From NCBI GenBank assembly GCA_023437715.1, contig JAEZFK010000047.1, positions 1-43,055 on the forward strand: a stretch of DNA of 43,055 nucleotides, read 5' to 3'. Positions within the stretch are counted from its first letter, which is position 1, and the number at the start of each line of letters is the position of its first letter. The notes beneath the pieces are model-generated. The model was given only the letters and a program-made list of their open reading frames with translations. It was not told where the DNA came from and ran no database searches. The position numbers and the translations under genes were made by a program. Shown here one piece after another: positions 13,866 through 21,930 of the stretch. This DNA comes from Bacillota bacterium (GTDB taxonomy: Bacteria; Bacillota; Clostridia; Lachnospirales; Lachnospiraceae).

Positions 13866-15200
13866 TCAATCTATGAAAGGAATACTTCGTTGTGCAGGGC
13901 CACAAGAAATTTTTCCGTTAATTTCAAAGGATGATCCATGGCACGGACACTCCCACCGCTTATCATACCGGTTCCAGATCAGGCGGCAGCCCATATGGGG
14001 GCAGTTTACCGCTCCTGGCATGGTTCCGGCAGAAAGGCCTTTTACCGACTGTAAGCCATGGGAGGCCAGGGTTCCGGCGGAGGCCCGGATGTTATGCCTT
14101 TGAGGAGAGAAAACCCCGTCATAGGGCGTTTTTTTACCTGTAATCTGGGCGCTTAATATTTTAGCCGCAACCATGGAAGTGCTCATGCCCCACTTTCCAA
14201 AGCCGGTGGCAACATACCAGTCCGGCCTTAATGAAGAAAAGGTTCCTATATAGGGAATTCCGTCCAGGGTCATGCAGTCCTGCGCAGCCCATCTCCCCAC
14301 TTCCGCAGCCTCCGGAAACATGTGCTCTCCCGCCCGTTTCATGGCGGTAAAGGGATTCTCCTTCGGCGCCTTTCCGGTCCTGTGACTTCCGTACCCCAGC
14401 AGCAGCCTGTCTCCGGCATTCCGGAAAGAATAGGATTTGGAATCGATTCCCAGATACATTCCTTTCAGAGACGGCACAGGCTCCAGGGCCAGCACATAGC
14501 TTTTTTCCTGATACATTTTTGCAAAATACAGCCCGGGAATATTGACAAAGGGATAATGGCAGGCGAATACCACCTTTTCCGCCTTTACTACTCCCCTGTC
14601 CGTCACCACCTCATGACCCTGGACCTTTGTGACCCTGGTCCTTTCATAAACCGTAAGCCCGGCGGACATATCTCTCAAAAATTCCAGAGGATGAAACTGG
14701 GCCTGCCCGGTGAAACGAACTGCCCCGTGCACAGGAAAGGGCAGACCTGTCTCCTGGACAAAGGCCGCCGGCAGTCCAAGTCTGGAAGCGCACTCCGCCT
14801 CCTTAAGAAGAATCTGGGATTCCTGAACGGAATACAGGTAGGCATTGGTATCCTCGTAATGGCACTGGATGGAATAGCGCCGGATCAGCTTTTTGTATTC
14901 CTCCACAGCCAGCTGGTTTGCCTTTCCGTACAGCCTTGCCGTCTCTTCCCCCACCGTACGCTCCAGCTTCTGATAAATCAGGTTATGCTGGGAGGTGATT
15001 TTAGCCGTAGTAAAGCCGGTCTGGCCGCTTCCGATCCGGTCCGCTTCCAGAACTACCACGTGAATCCCGTGCCTTTGCAGATAAAAAGCCGTCAGTATTC
15101 CTGCCATTCCAGCTCCTATGACAACCACCTCGGTCCGCTTATTTCCGCTTAATGGATTCCTGCGGGGGATGAGGGTTGTTTCTGTCCATATCGATTTCAT
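13866..15200 (-). CDS. FAD-dependent oxidoreductase with C-terminal Rieske domain
   Basis: 444 aa. An N-terminal D-amino-acid-oxidase-type FAD domain (VVVIGAGMAGILTAFYL about 26-42; LEADRIGSGQTGFTTAK; near the end of the domain DGIPYIGTFS and WYVATGFGKWGMSTSM) is fused to a Rieske [2Fe-2S] domain with ligands C400, H402, C418 and H421 and the usual extra cysteines C405 and C420 (CPHMGC...CPCHGSSF). The architecture is like Bacillus YhfW. AGAGGTG precedes ATG 15200. Substrate unknown. It lies 40 bp upstream of cotJABC on the same strand and could be cotranscribed with it, which hints at a redox role in spore coat formation; that is inference. Confidence 0.88.
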   Translation of the reverse strand: MKSIWTETTLIPRRNPLSGNKRTEVVVIGAGMAGILTAFYLQRHGIHVVVLEADRIGSGQTGFTTAKITSQHNLIYQKLERTVGEETARLYGKANQLAVEEYKKLIRRYSIQCHYEDTNAYLYSVQESQILLKEAECASRLGLPAAFVQETGLPFPVHGAVRFTGQAQFHPLEFLRDMSAGLTVYERTRVTKVQGHEVVTDRGVVKAEKVVFACHYPFVNIPGLYFAKMYQEKSYVLALEPVPSLKGMYLGIDSKSYSFRNAGDRLLLGYGSHRTGKAPKENPFTAMKRAGEHMFPEAAEVGRWAAQDCMTLDGIPYIGTFSSLRPDWYVATGFGKWGMSTSMVAAKILSAQITGKKTPYDGVFSPQRHNIRASAGTLASHGLQSVKGLSAGTMPGAVNCPHMGCRLIWNRYDKRWECPCHGSSFEINGKISCGPAQRSIPFID

Positions 15201-15310
15201 TCTTTACACCTCTTCATTTAAGTGCTTCAATCCTTGGTCAATGTTTGCATTACTATTATTATTCTCTCTATTTCCAGAATAATGCCTTTTACTCTTCTTC
15301 CAATTATTTC

Positions 15311-15339
15311 TTGATTTCACCCTGTTTTTATAATACAAT
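15311..15339 (+). promoter_or_regulatory. SigA-type promoter of the EAL-domain gene
   Basis: TTGATT (15311-15316), 17-bp spacer, TACAAT (15334-15339) on the plus strand, about 35 bp before the ATG at 15375. Confidence 0.65.
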
Positions 15340-15374
15340 AAAAACATACAGCCGAAAAACAGGAGGTAATTCCT

Positions 15375-16748
15375 ATGAGTTGGTTTAACAAGAAAACAGC
15401 CCCGGCCCCGCAGGCGGAAACAGAGAGCTTTAAAGAAGAGGGAAAAGGGATTAAAAGCAAGCTGGAACGGGAGGAATGCCTGGAGCATTTGAATCTGGTC
15501 ATGAGTTCACCGGATCACGGAGCGGTATTAAAGCTCTACATTGAAAATTTCAAGCGTCTGAATCAGGTATTCGGCTATGATTACTGTGAAAACCTTCTGG
15601 ACCAGATTCTGACCTATTTAAAAGAACATACGGAAAAAAACGTTTATCATTATATAGGGGTGGAGTACATCATCATTCTGGACAAGTATACCCAGGGCCA
15701 GGCTCTGGAGCTTGCAGAGGAGATTGCGGAAAGATTTGACCATGCCTGGAAGGTAGACGGCACAGACTGTCTCTGCTCAGTGCTCATGGGCATCTGCTCC
15801 TATCCCGGCCACGCTGCCGGCCCTGACCAGATGTTAAAATGCCTGGACCTGGCTGTTTTAAAAGCAGAGGAAGCCGGACCCAACCAGGCGGTGGTATTTG
15901 ACAGCGCCCTGCAAAGCCAGCTGCTTCGCCGCCAGACCATTGCCCTTTACTTAAAAACAGCCCTAGAAAAGGAAGAGGTGGAAATCCTTTACCGTCCTAC
16001 CATAAATGCTGCTGCCGGAACATTTACCCGTGCGGAGCTCTATATGCGGATCTTCATCAAAGGACTGGGCCTTATCGGGGCCAAGGAGGTTCTGCCTGTG
16101 GCAGAGGATTCCGGCCAAATCCGGGCCATTGAATACTTTGCCTTAGACAATGCGGCCCGCTGCATCTCCGAATCGCTGGAAGCCGGCAGAGAATTTGAAT
16201 CCATCGCCCTTCCCATTTCTCCTGTCCTCTTTTTGCAGGAGGATTTCCTTGATGAGGTAAAGAAAGTTCTGGACACCTATCATATTCCAAAGGGGAAGCT
16301 GGCTCTGGAAATCCAGGAAAGCGCCCTGACCATGGCATATTTAAACATCAACATCATGCTGCAGCAATTGCAGGAAATGGGAGTGGAAATCATCCTCAAT
16401 GAATTCGGTTCCGGCTATTCCGGGGTCTCCACCATTCTGGATCTGCCGGTGGACACCTTAAAGCTTGAGCGTCTGTTTGTCTGGCAGCTGGAAACAAATC
16501 CAAAATCCCGCCATCTCATAGAAGGGCTGATCCATATGGCAAGGGATCTTGACTTAAATATTATTGCTGAGGGAGTGGAAACGGAAAATCAGGTACAGAT
16601 CCTGACACAGGCCGGCTGCAGCTTCCAGCAGGGCTTTTACTATTCTCCCACCCTGGAAAAAGAAACCCTTTTAAAGGTTCTGGGCGCGTCCCTTGAGGAT
16701 TCTCTTCCTATTCTGGCAAGGGAAAAGGAGAAAGTGAAGCGGAGCTGA
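15375..16748 (+). CDS. Degenerate GGDEF-EAL domain protein
   Basis: 457 aa, cytosolic. Residues about 30-175 look like a diguanylate-cyclase fold with no GGDEF motif (VEYIIIL at that place). Residues about 190-445 form an EAL fold: IAEGVETENQ and the QQGFYYSPT end are intact, LEIQES keeps the family Glu, and LKLE keeps the Lys. But the EAL motif reads AELYMR, the metal-binding Asn strand reads ALPISP, and the DDFG loop reads NEFGSGYS. Hydrolysis of cyclic-di-GMP is therefore unlikely; a receptor or protein-interaction role is inferred. GGAGG precedes ATG 15375. Monocistronic, with a terminator at 16820. Confidence 0.85.
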   Translation: MSWFNKKTAPAPQAETESFKEEGKGIKSKLEREECLEHLNLVMSSPDHGAVLKLYIENFKRLNQVFGYDYCENLLDQILTYLKEHTEKNVYHYIGVEYIIILDKYTQGQALELAEEIAERFDHAWKVDGTDCLCSVLMGICSYPGHAAGPDQMLKCLDLAVLKAEEAGPNQAVVFDSALQSQLLRRQTIALYLKTALEKEEVEILYRPTINAAAGTFTRAELYMRIFIKGLGLIGAKEVLPVAEDSGQIRAIEYFALDNAARCISESLEAGREFESIALPISPVLFLQEDFLDEVKKVLDTYHIPKGKLALEIQESALTMAYLNINIMLQQLQEMGVEIILNEFGSGYSGVSTILDLPVDTLKLERLFVWQLETNPKSRHLIEGLIHMARDLDLNIIAEGVETENQVQILTQAGCSFQQGFYYSPTLEKETLLKVLGASLEDSLPILAREKEKVKRS

Positions 16749-16819
16749 TAGCAAAAGTCCCAATCGGCGCGGGGAAATATCATAGAAAGAAATATTTTAG
16801 AAATAAATATTATAGAAAT

Positions 16820-16876
16820 AAAGTGCGCTTTGAAACGGCTTATTATTTATAAAAGCCGGATCAAAGCGCACTTTTT
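16820..16876. terminator. Bidirectional terminator
   Basis: AAGTGCGCTTTGA...CGGCTT pairs with AAGCCGGATCAAAGCGCACTT and is followed by TTTTT on plus. It lies between the convergent EAL-protein and CBS-protein genes. Confidence 0.9.
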
Positions 16877-16885
16877 ATTCAGATT

Positions 16886-17326
16886 TTAGTTACCTGCAAC
16901 AACCCGGCAGCCTGTTGTCTGCTGCTCCTCAGACTTGTTGTAGAAATACCGGATAATGTCTCTCCGGGTAATGATTCCGATAAAATTCTTCTGGTCATCC
17001 ACCACTGGAACGAAATTCTGGCTCAATGCCTTGTCGATCAAGTCCTCCATGTTGGAATCCGCATATACGGGACGGTTGTCCGACCTTCTGTCGATGGCCT
17101 CCACCGTTTCATGTTCTGCTTCCTTCAGACTTAAATTAAATTTGTTCTTGATCCCCCAAAGCATGTCCCCTTCCGTTATGGTTCCCACATATTTGCCCCG
17201 CTTGTTGATAACAGGAACCGCGGAGTATTTGTGATGTTCCATCTTTTCCAGCGCCTGGCGCAGAGTTTCGTCCTCATAAATATAAGCCACTTCATTCTTA
17301 GGTGTTAAGAAAAACAATATGTTCAT
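16886..17326 (-). CDS. CBS-domain pair protein
   Basis: 146 aa made of two CBS motifs (about 5-60 and 75-135): ALEKMEHHKYSAVPVINKRGKYVGTITEGD and LIDKALSQNFVPVVDDQKNFIGIITRRD. Such stand-alone pairs usually sense adenine nucleotides; partner unknown. The ATG at 17326 has GGGGAG 7 nt upstream; an in-frame GTG two codons earlier sits too near it. Appears monocistronic. No output domain is present, so the regulated target cannot be named. Confidence 0.9.
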   Translation of the reverse strand: MNILFFLTPKNEVAYIYEDETLRQALEKMEHHKYSAVPVINKRGKYVGTITEGDMLWGIKNKFNLSLKEAEHETVEAIDRRSDNRPVYADSNMEDLIDKALSQNFVPVVDDQKNFIGIITRRDIIRYFYNKSEEQQTTGCRVVAGN

Positions 17327-17461
17327 AGCCACACTCCCCGTATATTTATAATTCCAAGTATAGCAGATGACTCTTAATCACTTATGAATAATTTATTATT
17401 TTTTTATAACTTTTTCCCAAGCCGCCTGACGAAAAGCTTATGGCTTTGGTCCAGCCATGGG

Positions 17462-17526
17462 CATTCATAATTTGGCGGCTGGGTTTATTTTTGAAAAATA
17501 TATGTATTGGCGCCAAATTATGAATG
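17462..17526. repeat. 16-bp perfect inverted repeat with 33-bp spacer
   Basis: CATTCATAATTTGGCG (17462-17477) is repeated inverted as CGCCAAATTATGAATG (17511-17526). It lies in the 294-bp gap between the CBS gene and the spoIIQ-like terminator. No ORF explains it. It may be a structured RNA element, an operator or a remnant of a small mobile repeat. Confidence 0.75.
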
Positions 17527-17542
17527 ACGGGCTGCGCCCTAT

Positions 17543-17608
17543 AGAAATATTTACAAAATTCCGGGCCCGGGAACAAGCTCCCTGGCCCGGAATTCCGCAA
17601 ATATTTCT
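17543..17608 (-). terminator. Long hairpin downstream of the spoIIQ-like gene
   Basis: AGAAATATTT and AATTCCGGGCC (left arm 17543-17567) pair with GGCCCGGAATT and AAATATTTCT (right arm ending 17608), with a small internal loop; additional GGGA/TCCC pairs close the top. It begins 13 nt after the stop at 17621. No long T run follows, so efficient termination is not certain. Confidence 0.6.
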
Positions 17609-17620
17609 GCATGTCTTAGT

Positions 17621-18379
17621 TTACTGCATGTAGTCGAGAGGATCAATAGCCTTATCTTCGTGTTTCAGTTCAAAGAATATATTGGCGCCTTCTACGGAAT
17701 AGTATTTAGTGGGTTCCTCCACATAGCCTAACACCTGGCCTTCCTTAATATACTCGTTCTCCGTAACTTGCAGTTCCTTTAACTGGCCGCAGATGGCCGT
17801 ATAATTGTTGCCTAAATTTAAGACAACGTAGCTTCCTATTTCTTCATTGGTGCCGATTTCCTGCACCTTGGCATTGGCAGGAGCCACAACCGGAGTGCTT
17901 ACATCCCCCTGAATGACCAGACCAGGATTACATTTATACTGGTCCAATGTAGGGAAATAGATAGTTGTGTCCATGCTGTAGTCCAAGATCACATTTCCGC
18001 GCACTGGCCAGGCCATTCTGGTGGCATCGTTAAAATTAAGTACCAGGGACTGGGCCGCGCTCTTGTCTGTCCCGGCTTTCACTGCCGGCGCCTGTGTTTC
18101 CTGCTGTGCAGAGGCCTTTGTGGAATCCGCCGCCTGCATTTCCTCTTCATTTTGGGCTGCATTGGAATTTCCTGCAATCGCTACTTGTGTTTCCTGGGGG
18201 ATGGTCTCTTCAACGATCATATTGCTTTGATCGGGCACCTGCAGATAAGGGCTTTCTCCTCCACCATTTCCTCTTTGAACGGTAATGACTCCTGCTGCAG
18301 CTACTATAGTCAGCAGGCCTAGAACCAACAGGACAAGGAATACTTTATCCTTGAACAATTGACTGATTTTCTCTTTCAC
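17621..18379 (-). CDS. spoIIQ: SpoIIQ-like LytM/M23 family protein
   Basis: 252 aa. One N-terminal membrane helix (about 13-33, FLVLLVLGLLTIVAAAGVI), a low-complexity Gln/Glu/Ala linker, then an M23/LytM fold (about 125-245). In Bacillus and Clostridioides SpoIIQ is the forespore half of the SpoIIQ-SpoIIIAH channel during engulfment. The zinc/catalytic positions are lost: NPGLVIQGDV replaces the HxxxD strand, ICGQLK replaces YxHL, and IFFELK replaces HxH, so it is probably structural. Start: GTG at 18379 with GAGGTG 6 nt upstream; the GTG at 18388 lies inside that site. It follows spoIID by 40 bp, the usual clostridial order. Confidence 0.87.
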   Translation of the reverse strand: MKEKISQLFKDKVFLVLLVLGLLTIVAAAGVITVQRGNGGGESPYLQVPDQSNMIVEETIPQETQVAIAGNSNAAQNEEEMQAADSTKASAQQETQAPAVKAGTDKSAAQSLVLNFNDATRMAWPVRGNVILDYSMDTTIYFPTLDQYKCNPGLVIQGDVSTPVVAPANAKVQEIGTNEEIGSYVVLNLGNNYTAICGQLKELQVTENEYIKEGQVLGYVEEPTKYYSVEGANIFFELKHEDKAIDPLDYMQ

Positions 18380-18419
18380 GTTTATCACCTCGATAATATT
18401 CTTACCAAGAGTGAAAGAG

Positions 18420-19352
18420 TTATTCAGAAATCAAAACAATATTTTTATAAAAATAAGGGAGAATTTTTTCAGCTGTCCATCCCTCCTCTGCCTTGCACTT
18501 TGCCCCGTACTGGCTCATGCCGTATCCGTGGCCGATTCCCTGGCAGACGGCGCGGACTCCTCCCTCGTATTCTTCAAACCCATAGGCAGCGGAGGGAAGT
18601 CCCAAAGCGTACTGAACCTCTTCTCCCGTATAGGTCCTGGTTCCGATCTGAAGCTGTTCCACGTATCCGCTGTCATCCCGGAGAATGATCTGTATGGTTC
18701 CCGGCACCTGATCCGCCTTTACCGGCGTCTCCCCGGCAATCTGATTGATCTTATCCGCAAATTCATCCTTGCTCCAGACCGTCATGGTGAGAAAGCCTTC
18801 TGCCTCCACATCCCGCCCGGAGTCAACGGACTGCAAATAGGGGTGGGTGTCATCCCCGTTTCTGGTCTTTCCCGTGCTTGCCCTGTGAAACAGGGGATCA
18901 ATGAGCTTTCCGTCATACATCATGACCATTCTGGCCGTAGACCGGACCGCATCCTCCACAGACTGATAGCTGGCTACAAAGGCTTCGCTCCCCCACAGCT
19001 TCTCCATCTCCTTTTCTTCTAAATACTCCATATGAAGCTCCGACTCCTTCACCTCATTCTGACCGTTCATTTTTCCGTATATGTATGTCCGGGCAATGAT
19101 CGCCTGCACCCGCAGAGCTTCCTTTCCATAATCCGCAGGCATCTGCTTTGCCACCACGCCGGGCAGATATTCTTCCACATCCATATAGGTCTGGGAGCCT
19201 TTCCGGTCCAGAATGATCTTTTTTCCGCTGTTCATCATAGGTACCTTTTTTTGCTCCTCAATTTTTCCGGTCCAGGCCAGGGTAATGATATATGGAAACA
19301 ACAGCGTTAAAACAGACACAATAATTGCTTTTCTCACCAATGAAGCATACAT
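18420..19352 (-). CDS. spoIID: Stage II sporulation protein D
   Basis: 310 aa lytic transglycosylase needed for septal peptidoglycan removal and engulfment; acts outside the mother-cell membrane. Seen: N-terminal membrane anchor (about 8-28), the SpoIID signature VEEYLPGVVAKQMPADYGKEALRVQAIIARTY with its catalytic Glu, FHRASTGKTRNGDD, and the C-terminal CQGIGHGYGMSQYGA. GGAGGTG precedes the ATG at 19352. Upstream lies only the glgP terminator, so the promoter must sit in the 90-bp gap; I see no confident SigE match (GCATATACT at about -10 distance is a weak candidate). Confidence 0.95.
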   Translation of the reverse strand: MYASLVRKAIIVSVLTLLFPYIITLAWTGKIEEQKKVPMMNSGKKIILDRKGSQTYMDVEEYLPGVVAKQMPADYGKEALRVQAIIARTYIYGKMNGQNEVKESELHMEYLEEKEMEKLWGSEAFVASYQSVEDAVRSTARMVMMYDGKLIDPLFHRASTGKTRNGDDTHPYLQSVDSGRDVEAEGFLTMTVWSKDEFADKINQIAGETPVKADQVPGTIQIILRDDSGYVEQLQIGTRTYTGEEVQYALGLPSAAYGFEEYEGGVRAVCQGIGHGYGMSQYGAKCKAEEGWTAEKILPYFYKNIVLISE

Positions 19353-19387
19353 CTGGACACACCTCCTTTTTTCATATCAGTATATGC

Positions 19388-19421
19388 AAAAAAACGCCCC
19401 GGAATCACTTCCGAAGCGTTT
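19388..19421 (-). terminator. Terminator of glgP
   Basis: On the minus strand ACGCTTCGGAA pairs with TTCCGGGGCGT around GTGA, followed by TTTTTTT. About 20 nt beyond the glgP stop. Confidence 0.9.
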
Positions 19422-19441
19422 TATGATATGAGGTTGTTTTC

Positions 19442-21910
19442 TTAAAGCAGTTCCGGTTCCAGCTCTACTTTCACCTTTTCTAAGTGCCAGATATCCCTTA
19501 CATATTCCTCAATGGTTCTGTCAGAGGTAAACTTGCCGCTGCCGGCCACATTTAAGATGGCCGCCTTTGCCCACCAGTTTTCATCCCTGTAGGCCTGGTC
19601 GATCCGGCGCTGGGCATCCGCATAGGAGGGGAAATCCTTCAATATAAAATAGGTATCCGCCCTGTCGCTGCTCTGGGTATTTAACAGGGAATTATAGATA
19701 TCCCGGAAAAGCTCCGGATCCTGAGGGGAATAATATCCGTTTATAAGCTGCATCAAAACCCTGCGTATTTCGTAGTTATTATTGAAAATATCCATGGGGT
19801 TGTAGGTGCCGTCCTTCTCATAACGGATCACATCATCGGAGGACAAGCCGAAGATAAAGGCGTTTTCTGCTCCCACCTCTTCCACGATCTCCACATTGGC
19901 CCCATCCATGGTTCCAAGAGTCAGGGCTCCGTTGAGCATAAATTTCATGTTTCCGGTGCCGGAGGCCTCCTTGCTGGCTGTGGAAATCTGTTCGCTGACG
20001 TCAGCCGCCGCAAAAATGATTTCCGCATTGGATACTTTATAGTCCTCAATAAATACCACCTTGAGCTTGCCGTTTATGCTTCTGTCGTTATTAATCACAT
20101 CAGCCACCGCATTGATCAGCTTAATGGTCAGCTTTGCCCGCTTGTAGCCGGCGGCCGCCTTTGCCCCGAAGATAAAGGTTCTGGGAACCATATCCAGATT
20201 GGGGTTATCCTTTAGCTGGTTATATAAATGCATGACATGAAGAATGTTCATAAGCTGGCGCTTATATTCGTGAAGCCTTTTCACCTGCACGTCAAACATG
20301 GACCTGGGATCTACGTCAATGCCGTTGTGCTCCTTGATATATTTTGCCAGACGGACCTTGTTCCGGTACTTGATGTCCATGAACTCCTGACGGCATTTAG
20401 GGTCCTCGACGTAAACGGCCAGCCGGTGGATATGGGGCAGGCTGGTGATCCAGTCATCCCCGATTTTTTTTGTCACCCAGTCAGCCAGCAGGGGATTTCC
20501 GTGAAGCAGGAACCGCCTTTGGGTAATACCGTTGGTCTTGTTGTTGAATTTTTCCGGCATCATCTGATAGAAATCCTTTAATTCCTGATTCTTTAAAATC
20601 TCTGTGTGAAGCCGGGCCACGCCGTTGACGGAGAAGCCGCCCACAATGGCTAAGTTAGCCATGCGGACCTGGCCGTCGTAAATGACGGACATGCTCTTAA
20701 GTTTTTCCTGATTGCCGGGATACATTTCCATGACCTTCTGCTGGAAACGGCGGTTGATCTCTTCCACAATCTGGTAAATTCTGGGAAGCAGTCTGGAAAA
20801 CAGCTCAATGGGCCATTTCTCCAGGGCTTCGGACATGATGGTGTGGTTGGTATAGGCACAGGTCTTTGCGGTGATTTCCCACGCTTCCTCCCAGCTTAAG
20901 CCGTATTCATCCAAAAGGATTCTCATAAGCTCCGGGACCGCCACCGTAGGGTGGGTATCGTTTAACTGGAAAACGGTCTTCTCGTAGAACTTATGTATGT
21001 CCTCGTGTTTTTCCATGTACTTCATTACGGCTCTCTGGACGCTGGCGGATATGAAGAAATACTGCTGCTTTAAGCGCAGCTCCTTGCCCGCATAGTGATT
21101 GTCGTTAGGGTATAATACCTCAACAATGGTCTTTGCCAGATTTTCCTGCTCCACGGCTTTCTGGTAATCGCCTCTGTCAAAGGAATCCAGGCTGAATGTA
21201 TTGATGGCTTCCGCGTCCCAGATGCGCAGGGTGTTTACCACGTTGTTTCCATAGCCTACAATGGGCATATCATAGGGAACTGCGCGGACGGACTGGTAGC
21301 CTTCCTGTACGAAGCGTTCCTTTCCATCCTCCCATACGGTCTTTACGTAGCCGCCGAATTTCACCTCGGTAGCGTATTCCGCACGGCGTATTTCAAAGGG
21401 ATAACCGTTCTTTAACCAGTCATCGGGCACTTCAATCTGAAAACCGTTTTCAATTTTCTGTTTGAACATGCCATAGCGGTAACGGATGCCGCAGCCGTAG
21501 GCCGGATAGCCCAGAGTAGCCAGAGAATCCAGGAAGCAGGCCGCAAGACGGCCCAGCCCCCCGTTTCCAAGAGCCGGGTCCGGCTCCTGGTCTTCAATGG
21601 TATTCAAGTCAAAGCCCAGCTCGCTAAGGACTTCCTTTACTTCATCCCGGGCCATAAAGCTTATGATGTTATTGCCAAGGGCACGGCCCATGAGAAACTC
21701 CATGGAGAGGTAATACAGGGTCTTCACATCCTGCTTTTCATACTCCTTATGGGTCGCAATCCACTGGTCGATGATTACATCTTTCACCGCATAGGCTACC
21801 GCCTGATACAGCTGCTCCGGAGTGGCTTCATCCACTGTTTTCCGGTAAACGTTCTTCATATTCAGCAGAACGCTTTTCTTAAAGGTTTCCTTATCAAATC
21901 CTACACTCAT
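19442..21910 (-). CDS. glgP: Glycogen/starch/maltodextrin phosphorylase
   Basis: 822 aa, the normal length for GT35 enzymes. Releases glucose-1-phosphate from alpha-1,4-glucans using pyridoxal phosphate. Seen: the PLP-lysine signature EASGTGNMKFMLNGALTLGT, the N-terminal EDQEPDPALGNGGLGRLAACF, QLNDTHPTVAVPELMR, and VKRLHEYKRQLMN. ATG 21910 has GGAGG 9 nt upstream; the longer in-frame start at 21982 would run into ileS and has no site. It begins 20 bp after the ileS stop with no terminator between, so it is probably part of the T-box-controlled ileS transcript. Confidence 0.96.
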   Translation of the reverse strand: MSVGFDKETFKKSVLLNMKNVYRKTVDEATPEQLYQAVAYAVKDVIIDQWIATHKEYEKQDVKTLYYLSMEFLMGRALGNNIISFMARDEVKEVLSELGFDLNTIEDQEPDPALGNGGLGRLAACFLDSLATLGYPAYGCGIRYRYGMFKQKIENGFQIEVPDDWLKNGYPFEIRRAEYATEVKFGGYVKTVWEDGKERFVQEGYQSVRAVPYDMPIVGYGNNVVNTLRIWDAEAINTFSLDSFDRGDYQKAVEQENLAKTIVEVLYPNDNHYAGKELRLKQQYFFISASVQRAVMKYMEKHEDIHKFYEKTVFQLNDTHPTVAVPELMRILLDEYGLSWEEAWEITAKTCAYTNHTIMSEALEKWPIELFSRLLPRIYQIVEEINRRFQQKVMEMYPGNQEKLKSMSVIYDGQVRMANLAIVGGFSVNGVARLHTEILKNQELKDFYQMMPEKFNNKTNGITQRRFLLHGNPLLADWVTKKIGDDWITSLPHIHRLAVYVEDPKCRQEFMDIKYRNKVRLAKYIKEHNGIDVDPRSMFDVQVKRLHEYKRQLMNILHVMHLYNQLKDNPNLDMVPRTFIFGAKAAAGYKRAKLTIKLINAVADVINNDRSINGKLKVVFIEDYKVSNAEIIFAAADVSEQISTASKEASGTGNMKFMLNGALTLGTMDGANVEIVEEVGAENAFIFGLSSDDVIRYEKDGTYNPMDIFNNNYEIRRVLMQLINGYYSPQDPELFRDIYNSLLNTQSSDRADTYFILKDFPSYADAQRRIDQAYRDENWWAKAAILNVAGSGKFTSDRTIEEYVRDIWHLEKVKVELEPELL

Positions 21911-21930
21911 ATCCCACAACCTCCTGCCGT

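Noticed and set aside
14322..15152. 276-codon plus-strand ORF
   Set aside because: Antisense shadow of the FAD/Rieske oxidoreductase gene; no recognisable domain and no RBS.
17382..17612. 76-codon minus-strand ORF
   Set aside because: Made largely of the inverted repeats and hairpin in this gap; no RBS.
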